Part shown: positions 18,206-25,798 of the stretch, one piece after another
Layout of the letters: each line of letters starts with the position of its first letter
Position numbering within the stretch: the first letter of the stretch is position 1
DNA from: Gracilariopsis chorda
Taxonomy: Eukaryota; Rhodophyta; Florideophyceae; Gracilariales; Gracilariaceae
Length of the DNA: 25,798 nucleotides
Reading direction: 5' to 3'
NCBI GenBank assembly: GCA_003194525.1
Contig: NBIV01000940.1
Coordinates: forward strand, 1 to 25,798
Notes under the pieces: generated by a model
What the model was told of the DNA's origin: nothing
The model's input: only the letters and a program-made list of their open reading frames with translations
Database searches by the model: none
Translations under genes and position numbers: made by a program

Positions 18206-21200
18206 ATGCCTCCAATTCAGCCAGTGCCTCAGGAGATGCCACATTGAGACAGAACCGTCAACGTACTGCGCAAGACGTCGAGCAGATCCAGTGAGCAACA
18301 GGCAGAGAGGAGACGTCGTAATAGAGAGCAAGCAGCCATACGGAGGGCAAATAAAAACTGAGGAGCAGCGTGAAGCCACGAAGAACAGCTGATAGGGAAC
18401 GTGCGCGAAGACGAAGGGCTAGAGCGTCCGCCGCGCACACTGATGACGTTCGTGAGGCCAACCGTACAGCCACTGCTTCGCACGAGCTTCAGAGAGCCAG
18501 ATAATCGCGCAAATCGTCAGGCAAACGATCGTGACGCCCATCGTGCTGCAAGGCAACAGGATACCCGCTGCTGAACTTCTCGCCGTCACTCTGAAAGAAC
18601 ATCTAGACAGGCATCACGAGAGCTCGAGAGCACAGTGATCGACAACAGCGTCTTGAATCTCAGCGCGAGAGCCAAAATGTGGCCCGCGATTGTGACTCGG
18701 ATGATGTCGACGACAGCGGCTACATGGACCTCAGTCTCATGAATGTAGAGTGCGCTTTTGCAAGGCACTGCATTTCAAAAGAGGAAAGGGTTGTGAGCAG
18801 CTCCCGCTCGCAACCTCTTTTCTCGCAGTGCTGCGCAAAGGGGCATCTCAGCTTCCCTGCGCTTCTGGAGCCTCCACCTCTTCTTCGCCAACTACTGACT
18901 GCAACTGGGCCCCGAGAGAACCACTTTCGTGCTGAGATCCGTGCCTACAACACAGTTATGTCTATGGCGTCCGTCAAGGCAAACTGGGTGAGCCGTGGTT
19001 TAGGAGACTCTACCCTCAATACTACGATCACCATGCAGGGACAGATCTATCACTACATGGGTCCGCTCATTCCCGCTCAGGGTGTCCAGCCCGCATTTCT
19101 GTGTGTGTACATCCATGACACAGACTATGACGCGCAGTCTGCGAGGCGAGCGGGGTTGCTGCCCCGCCTCCAACCAGAACTGCTGTCTCAGTTGGCTGCC
19201 ATGCTGCACACAGGCAATCCATACGTGCAGACATTCTGCAGCCTGCGCGAGTGGGCTATCACCGATACGCCAGCAAATACGTATCAGATGGTGATCCATG
19301 CTGATAGACGACCCCGCGGCGAGCATGTTCGTCGCTACAACGGGCCCGAGGCGTCGCAAGTAGCCGCCATCATTCCAGGGAATGATGACGGCGAGATTGA
19401 GACGCGCGATATTGTTGTGCGTAGGCGTGGAGAGCTGACTGTAAATGGTGATGAGGTGCTGGACACTATCCCCGTCAGTCACAGATCGTACGATCCCTTG
19501 AGCTACGTTCTTTTTGTTCCCATGTTGCCAGGACGGATGGCACCCTGACATGAGGTATTGCTCACCAAACGCCTCGTGAGAGAAGAAGGTGACTCCGCTG
19601 ATGTATTATTCGTGGCAGCTTTTCGAGAGACCGACCGAGTTCAGTACGATTCTACGCGGCAAACGACTCTTGCAGCAGTACATGGTTGACCAGTTCTGCA
19701 AGGTTGAGTCGGAGCGTTTGTCTTACTTGCGACACAACCAGGACAGACTTCGAGCTGCGGACTATACATCCCTGCGGGAGAGCCTGGGTGACTCTCTGCT
19801 GGGCGTGGATGAGGCCGATGCTGTTCGCGCTGGACGACTGTTCGTGTTGCCATCCACATTTGTAGGAGGTGACCGATACATGAGACAGCAAATGCACGAC
19901 ATCATCGCCATATCCAACACCATTGGGCACCCCGATATCTTTCTCACGATGACGTGCAATCCGAACTGGCCTGAGATCACCAGGGCACTGTTCGATGGTC
20001 AGCGCGCTCTCGATCGACCTGATCTTTGTGCTCGAGTGTTTCGTCTCAAGATGAAAGCCTTGATGTCGTTTGTCATTGATGAACAGTTCTTTGGAGCCGT
20101 TCTTGCTCACGTGCGGGTAATCGAGTTCCAAAAGCGAGGCCTGCCGCACGCGCAAATTATCTTCTTCCTCAACGAAGATGCAAAGCAGCAGCTCCGAGAC
20201 CTGCTCACATTGACGAGCTCATCTCAGCTGAGATTCCTCCTCCTTCCGACTCCATCTTCCAAGAGTTGGTGCTCAAGCAAATGATTCACAATCTGTGCGG
20301 TGCAGGCAACCGGTCAGCGCTGTGCATGCGCGAGCTGACATGCTTGAAGCACTTTCCGAAGCCGTTTCGCTCCGAAACTGCACGGCTTGAGAATGAGTAT
20401 TACATCAGCTACAGAAGACGCGCTCCTTCCGAGGGCGGGGTGTCTGTGGAAAGAAGCTGCAGGGTCGGCCATCGACCAGCGCGTAGTGACGTTGGACAAT
20501 TCGTGGGTGGTTCCACATTGCCCAGAGCTTCTCCGCCGGTTTGCATGCCACATCAACGTTGAGCTATGCGTATCGCGACTTGGCGGTATCAAGTACCTCT
20601 TCAAGTATGTGTGCAAGGGTCCCGACAGAGTCACTATGGAGATTGTAGATGAGAACGGACGCCATGACGAGATCCAGAACTTCCAGGACGCACGGTATGT
20701 GTCAGCCCGAAGCAGTGTGGCGGTTGCTTGCGTTCGACATTGTCGATCGCAATCCACCCGTCGTGTGGCTTGAAGTATACTTGGAAGATCACCATACGGT
20801 GTTCTTCCAGGAAGGCGACGAGCACTCTGCTGCTAACAGAGAGCGGGCAGGAACCAAGCTGACTGAGTGGTTTGTGGCCAACCAAAAGTACCCCGGTGCA
20901 CAGCATATCCCTTATGCCCAGTTCCCGAGGTTCTTTACTTGGAACAAATCAACAAATGCTGGAAGCCGCGTGCATGTCTCCGACGTCGTTCGGTGTCTCG
21001 AAGCCAGCCCACCTCCTCCTCAGCGGCCACTGCAGCAGCCGATCTATACGACTTCACTGGCAGCGGTGGCATGTAGTTGGGCGCATTTAGACTGCCAGTC
21101 CACGAGAGGGAGAGCGGTACTACCTCCGCTTACTCTTGACCCACACAGCGGGTGCTACTTCCTTTCAGCACCTCCGCAACGTGGATGGTCAGCAGTGTGG

Positions 21201-21360
21201 TAGCTTCAGGGAGGCCTGCCTCAAGATGGGACCTCTCGCCGACGACAGCGAGTGGAGACGGGCACTACGCGAGTCCTTTCGCTCCTCATTTGTTCCGCTC
21301 TCTCATTTGTTTGCCACCATATTGCTCTAATGCGAGCCGTCGGACCCCCGTTCTCTGTGA
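18206..21360 (+). pseudogene. RepHel, N-terminal and Rep part (unit D, broken)
   Basis: ATG 18206 is followed within a few codons by a private base loss, and about a dozen more indels break the basic N-terminus. From 18679 the frame is open to 19548 (SDDVDDSGYMDLSLMNVEC to LSYVL), where an extra T ends it. Shared TGA 19577-19579. The next open stretch (19580-20284) carries TMTCNPNWPEI and LPHAQI (H-A-Q 20147-20155) until a private loss near 20201. The shared frameshift lies in 20431-20486. Tyrosines of KYLFKY are at 20594-20596 and 20606-20608. A two-base loss near 20707 and another loss near 20951 follow. Shared stops are TAG 21088-21090, TAA 21328-21330 and TGA 21358-21360. The CxxC motif is altered here (VECAFARHC frame slip), which other units do not share. 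Confidence 0.86.
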
Positions 21361-23079
21361 GAGCAGCATCTATCGATGTTCCTGCAGGATATACGCGCTC
21401 GAGATCGCGGCATGATGCACGCACTGGCCGACGACGAAAGAGCCAGCTCTTACGTTCTCTTAGAATTGCAAAAGGCATTGCAAGAAATGGGTGGCCCACT
21501 GGCGTCTCTGTCATCGTACGGTCTTCCGACACCCATTCAGGACCTACCGGAATTGCGCGCTCCAACTCGGTCTCCGCAGCAAATCCAGTCAGAGCTGAAC
21601 GACACTGTGCAAGCTGCACTCCCTCTCTTCAATGAGCGTCAGCGTCTGGCGTTCAATACCGTCGTGGGTGCCATCCTTCCTGGCGTGTCCGCGGAGAGCT
21701 TGCAGGGTCTTGGTGGTCCTTGTACGCCAACGCAGCCAACCACTCACGTCTTCTACTTGGATGCTCCGGGTGGAACCGGCAAGACCTTCCTGCAAGGCAA
21801 TCCAGGCCACGTTACTCCTTCGTGGCAAGTCCGTCCTTACGGTAGCCACGTCTGCTGTAGCAGCCATACTGCTTGAGGGCGGTCGGACGGCCCACTCCGT
21901 GTTCAGGATTCCCATCCCAGCCACCGCTGAGAGCACGTGCAACATCCCGGTCACCTCGCACCTGGCCACTCGGATGAAGAACGTCGACCTCATTATCTGG
22001 GACGAGATCGTAATGTGTCACCGCTTCTGCGTCGAAGCCGTAGACCGCACTCTCCGTGACATAACGCGCTCGCAGCTCCTCTTTGGAGGCAAGTTCGTAT
22101 TGCTTTCTGGCGACTTTCGGCAGATCCTTGCCGTTGCTCGTGGCGGCTTTCGATCAGTGAGCGTCAACGCATGCATCAAACGCTCAAGTCTCTTTTCCCA
22201 CTTTCGCACCTTGAGATTGACTGAGGACATGCGCCTTTCTGCGCTCCGTCGAGACCACACCACACAGGGGGCACTGCAGTTTCTAAACACGCTCTTGCAG
22301 ATTGGAGAGGGCAGACTGCCAGGCACTGTCCCGCCATAGCACCCCTTCACCCTGCCAGAGTCCGTAAAATGTGTGGAGTCGTTCCGCACCATGGTCCGTA
22401 ACGTCTTTCATGGTATCGCTCAAAGGTACATAGATGCAGATTGGCTAACGTCAACGTTGATTATAACCGCACGAAACTATCGCCTACCAGAGCTTAACGA
22501 CTACGTAGGCCACATGATACCTGGCGCGTATCGCACGTACCTGAGTGCGGACAAGGTGATCGACGACGACGGTGCTGCGCTGCAGTACCCTGTCGAGATG
22601 CTCAACACTCTGACTGCCGGGTCAGCGCTGCCCGACCACTGCCTCAAACTCAAAAAGGGCTTTGTGGTTATGCTCCTTCGCAACTTGGATCCCTCAAACG
22701 GCCACGTCAATGGTGCCATCTATACCGTAGAAGACATGCAAAGCAACGTACTGTTCCTTCGACTCGCTTCTGGAGTAAATCGTGGCAACGCACTATGCCT
22801 GCCGCGCATGCCCTGTGGACCTGGAGACAACAACTTTCCGGTTCCCAACTTCACTCGCACCCAGTTCCCAGTACGTGTTTGTTTTGCCATCACTACCAAT
22901 AAGGCACAGGTCAGTCGTATACTGGTCGCGTCGGACTGGATTTGCGTGATGGCTGTTTCACCCATGGCCAGCTGTACGTCGATTTTTCTTGGACCACCAA
23001 CCCGTCCAACATCGTGGCCTGTCTCCCTGCCGGTAGCACCTCTACCAATAATGTAGTGTACCCCGAAGTTCTTTCGTAG
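21361..23079 (+). pseudogene. RepHel, Pif1-like helicase part (unit D, broken)
   Basis: Open from 21361 to a two-base loss just after Walker A (PGGTGKT at 21766-21786; CTCTGC reduced to CTGC near 21791). It continues in the next frame from CKAIQATLLLRGKSVL through IIWDEI and LSGDFRQ to the shared TAG 22337-22339. A three-base loss near 22257 is in frame. After the TAG the frame is open again through IPGAYRTYL and LRNLDPSNG to NKAQ, where one G is missing in the codon that encodes motif VI Gly/Cys (about 22908-22911), scrambling the rest. End set at TAG 23077-23079. Confidence 0.88.
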
Positions 23080-23268
23080 AGGAACTTGATAGCTTTAAGT
23101 AAACCTCTTCTTTTTTCTTTCATTTTTTCTTTTCTTCTCCCTTCTCCCCCCAAAAATACTTGCATTCTACAAACCGACTACCCAAAACACGCTAGCTAAA
23201 TACTCCTTTCACTCTATTGCTTCTTTTACTCCTCAACGCGTGCGAAGCACGCAATGGAGCCACTTGTC
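23080..23268 (+). repeat. 3' tail, terminal hairpin and D/E junction
   Basis: T/C tract (23104-23150), hairpin GCGTGC-GAA-GCACGC (23238-23252), ten-base spacer, CTTG (23263-23266), then TC (23267-23268). Confidence 0.55.
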
Positions 23269-23349
23269 CCCCCTTACTAAAGACAATGATTGTCCGTCTG
23301 TGTGTCTGTGTGTCAGCTAACGCCCACTCATTGGCCGCAAAATCGAGAA

Positions 23350-23496
23350 GGAGGCTGCCAAGTGGAAACGTGGCATTTTATGCGCTCCAAGAGGCATCTT
23401 GCACCGCATAATGCGACACGTTGCCACCTGGCGCCTTTTGCACGCCATCTTGCACCGCATAATGCGACACGTTTCCACCTGGCGCCTTCTGCACGC
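23350..23496 (+). repeat. Foldback cluster, unit E
   Basis: Both 51-base direct copies and the upstream inverted diverged copy are intact, matching unit C. Confidence 0.75.
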
Positions 23497-23566
23497 CACA
23501 GTAGCCTAGCCGTTTCACCAAAGTAGCCCACCCGTTACACTACAGTAACCGAGCCGTTGCAGTGCA

Positions 23567-23612
23567 GTGCACATGACCGTTTTAATTAATATTTTTCAAC
23601 GGTCATGTGCAC
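23567..23612. repeat. 15-bp stem-loop, unit E
   Basis: Perfect arms (23567-23581 and 23598-23612) and a 16-base A/T-rich loop, as in units B and C. Confidence 0.9.
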
Positions 23613-23620
23613 CAATCACA

Positions 23621-23645
23621 TTGCACGCTATACAAAAGCGTGCAA
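23621..23645. repeat. TTGCACGC/GCGTGCAA hairpin, unit E
   Basis: Eight-base arms (23621-23628 and 23638-23645) with a nine-base loop, eight bases after the large stem-loop. Confidence 0.87.
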
Positions 23646-24178
23646 AGCACTCGCCCACTGAACACTCGCGTTCTCCTTCGCTGTGGTTAACCTACGGTGT
23701 GGGTTCTAGCACTCTGGGCGAGTCAGGACGTCTGAAAAAGGTACGCTGGCGGTACCGGCGGGATCTGTTAAGTTTAACTTTCTCACCAAACAACGCGTTC
23801 GTCATCCAGATTTAATTGGTTCGGCAACTATTTCTGGGTGGCGTTCACGTGAGGTACGATAGCTCCCCACAAAACGTGCATTGCGTGGAAGGAGTAGCCC
23901 TTGAAGAGTCTAGAAAGGGGACAACAGAGTAGGAGTCGAGCAACAGCGGCTCTGTCTGGATCTAAGGAACTGTTAAAGGGAAACGGTCTTCGGACTAAAG
24001 TACGTCCAGCACAGAGTTGCCTAGCGATTTTGGGATTGTAAATCTCGCAGTCCTGGCAGACTCTCCCAGGCACGACCCCCTGTTTACTCTGTACAGGTCA
24101 GTTCCCAATCTAGGCGGTTTCTTTGTGGTCAAGATATTCTATCTTCGCTGCAACGATCCAAAACTTCGGTGCTAGGTG

Positions 24179-24188
24179 CATAAAAGGG
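24179..24188 (+). promoter_or_regulatory. TATA-like box, unit E
   Basis: CATAAAAGGG, 129 bases before ATG 24317, at the same spacing as in unit C. Confidence 0.4.
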
Positions 24189-24316
24189 TTTGGCAGCCCG
24201 TAGCACAATTGTTCTCGACTATATCCTTTTTTTTTCTTTTTTCTTTCTTTTCTTTTTTTGCTTTGCCAGTCTTTGGACAGTTTTTCTTTTTTGTGGTCTG
24301 CGTGAGATCTTTTACA

Positions 24317-25798
24317 ATGCCTCCAATTCAGCCCAGTGCCTCAGGAGATGCCACATGTGAGCAGAACCGTCAACGTACTGCTGCAAGACGTCGAGCAGAG
24401 TCCAGTGAGCAACAGGCAGAGAGGAGACGTCGTAATAGAGAGCAAGCAGCCATACGGAGGGCAAATAAAACTGAGGAACAGCGTGAAGCACGAAGAACAG
24501 CTGATAGGGAACGTGCGCGAAGACGAAGGGCTAGAGCGTCCGCCGCGCACACTGATGACGTTCGTGAGGCCAACCGTACAGCCACTGCTTCGGCACGAGC
24601 TTCAGAGACGCCAGATAATCGCGCAAATCGTCAGGCAAACGATCGTGACGCCCATCGTGCTGCAAGGCAACAGGATGACCCCGCTGCTGAACATTCTCGC
24701 CGTCACTCTGAAAGAACATCTAGACAGGCATCACGAGAGCTCGAGAGCACAGCTGATCGACAACAGCGTCTTGAATCTCAGCGCGAGAGCCAAAATGTGG
24801 CCCGCCGATTGTTTGACTCGGATGATGTCGACGACAGCGGCTACATGGACCTCAGTCTCATGAATAGAGTGCCGCTTTTGCAAGGCACTGCATTTCAAAG
24901 AGGAAAGGGTTGTGAGCAGCTCCCGCTCGCAACCTCTTTTCTCGCAGTGCTGCGCAAAGGGGCATCTCAGCTTCCCTGCGCTTCTGGAGCCTCCACCTCT
25001 TCTTCGCCAACTACTGACTGCAACTGGGCCCCGAGAGAACCACTTTCGTGCTGAGATCCGTGCCTACAACACAGTTATGTCTATGGCGTCCGTCAAGGCA
25101 AACTGGGTGAGCCGTGGTTTAGGAGACTCTACCCTCAATACTACGATCACCATGCAGGGACAGATCTATCACTACATGGGTCCGCTCATTCCCGCTCAGG
25201 GTGTCCAGCCCGCATTTCTGTGTGTGTACATCCATGACACAGACTATGACGCGCAGTCTGCGAGGCGAGCGGGGTTTGCTGCCCGCCTCCAACCAGAACT
25301 GCTGTCTCAGTTGGCTGCCATGCTGCACACAGGCAATCCATACGTGCAGACATTCTGCAGCCTGCGCGAGTGGGCTATCACCGATACGCCAGCAAATACG
25401 TATCAGATGGTGATCCATGCTGATAGACGACCCCGCGGCGAGCATGTTTCGTCGCTACAACGGGCCCGAGGCGTCGCAAGTAGCCGCCATCATTCCAGGG
25501 AATGATGACGGCGAGATTGAGACGCGCGATATTGTTGTGCGTAGGCGTGGAGAGCTGACTGTAAATGGTGATGAGGTGCTGGACACTATCCCCGTCAGTC
25601 ACAGATCGTACGATCCCTTGAGCTACGTTCTTTTGTTCCCATGTTGCCAGGACGGATGGCACCCTGACATGAGGTATTGCTCACCAAACGCCTCGTGAGA
25701 GAAGAAGGTGACTCCGCTGATGTATTATTCGTGGCAGCTTTTCGAGAGACCGACCGAGTTCAGTACGATTCTACGCGGCAAACGACTCTTGCAGCAGT
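24317..25798 (+). pseudogene. RepHel N-terminal part (unit E, 3' cut by window)
   Basis: ATG 24317 opens a frame through the whole Arg/Ala/Glu/Gln-rich N-terminus to DLSLMN, where a two-base loss near 24866 (GAATGTAGAG to GAATAGAG) removes the first zinc-like cysteines from frame. From 24912 the frame resumes at SSSRSQPLFSQCC. A compensated pair of one-base changes near 25275-25287 replaces three or four residues, and an extra T near 25448 shifts the frame again. The shared TGA is at 25696-25698, followed by EKKVTPLMYYSWQLF to the window edge. Catalytic motifs lie outside. Confidence 0.85.

Larger units (their letters stand above)
17164..23266 (+). mobile_element. Helitron unit D (full-length)
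   Basis: Complete unit of 6103 bases. Its first 1.6 kb (to about 18780) contains many private single-base losses and gains, affecting the leader and the N-terminal coding part alike. After that it is nearly identical to unit C. Both borders show the same hairpin and CTTG/TC arrangement. Confidence 0.9.
23267..24316 (+). promoter_or_regulatory. 5' leader of unit E
   Basis: Clean copy of the leader: inverted relative 23350-23394, 51-base copies 23395-23445 and 23446-23496, stem-loop 23567-23612, hairpin 23621-23645, TATA-like CATAAAAGGG 24179-24188, and polypyrimidine tract 24224-24292. No supported gene in 23650-24170. Confidence 0.62.
23267..25798 (+). mobile_element. Helitron unit E (right partial)
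   Basis: Fifth copy, cut by the window end about 100 bases after the first shared stop of the RepHel region. The leader is almost identical to that of unit C. The array therefore continues beyond the window. Confidence 0.9.

Noticed and set aside
1..25798. Bacterial origin (IS91-type rolling-circle element)
   Set aside because: The Rep is fused to a Pif1-type helicase in one large protein, the coding context is eukaryotic-like and no bacterial genes or ribosome binding sites are visible.

Overview
This window is a head-to-tail tandem array of a single eukaryotic rolling-circle (Helitron-type) transposon. One unit of about 6.0-6.1 kb repeats through the whole window: a left partial unit (A, 1-5032), three full-length units (B 5033-11048, C 11049-17163, D 17164-23266) and a right partial unit (E, 23267-25798). 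Unit borders are placed at a proposed transposon end-to-end junction; the repetition itself does not depend on that choice. No host flank and no other gene is visible, and the array runs off both edges.

Each unit has the same layout. A noncoding leader of about 1 kb carries several inverted and direct repeats, a TATA-like box and a long polypyrimidine tract. It is followed by one very long coding region, on the plus strand, for a RepHel protein: an Arg/Ala/Glu/Gln-rich basic N-terminus, a CxxC...CC zinc-binding-like segment, the Helitron-like N-terminal/Rep endonuclease domain (TMTCNPNWPEI, LPHAQI, KYLFKYVCKGPD) and a Pif1-type SF1B helicase (PGGTGKT, IIWDEI, LSGDFRQ, NKAQxQS). A 3' tail of about 180 bp ends with a GC-rich hairpin. 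The organism must be a eukaryote; the protein style fits Helitrons of fungi, oomycetes or other protists and invertebrates, but the window does not let me choose.

The coding region is not open in any unit. Five in-frame stops, one frameshift and an altered catalytic motif (His-Ala-Gln where Helitrons have His-U-His) are present in every unit that covers the relevant positions, so the copies descend from one already altered progenitor, or the element works in a way not evident here. Each unit also has private 1-7 base indels but almost no private substitutions. They are clustered (unit B 6350-8880; the C/D border 16360-18780), which suggests long-read consensus error for at least part of them.

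The most interesting points are the array itself with a direct end-to-end junction (as expected from a Helitron circle or rolling-circle concatemer), the HUQ variant, and the dense set of foldback structures sharing the GCACGC/GCGTGC core around the junction.
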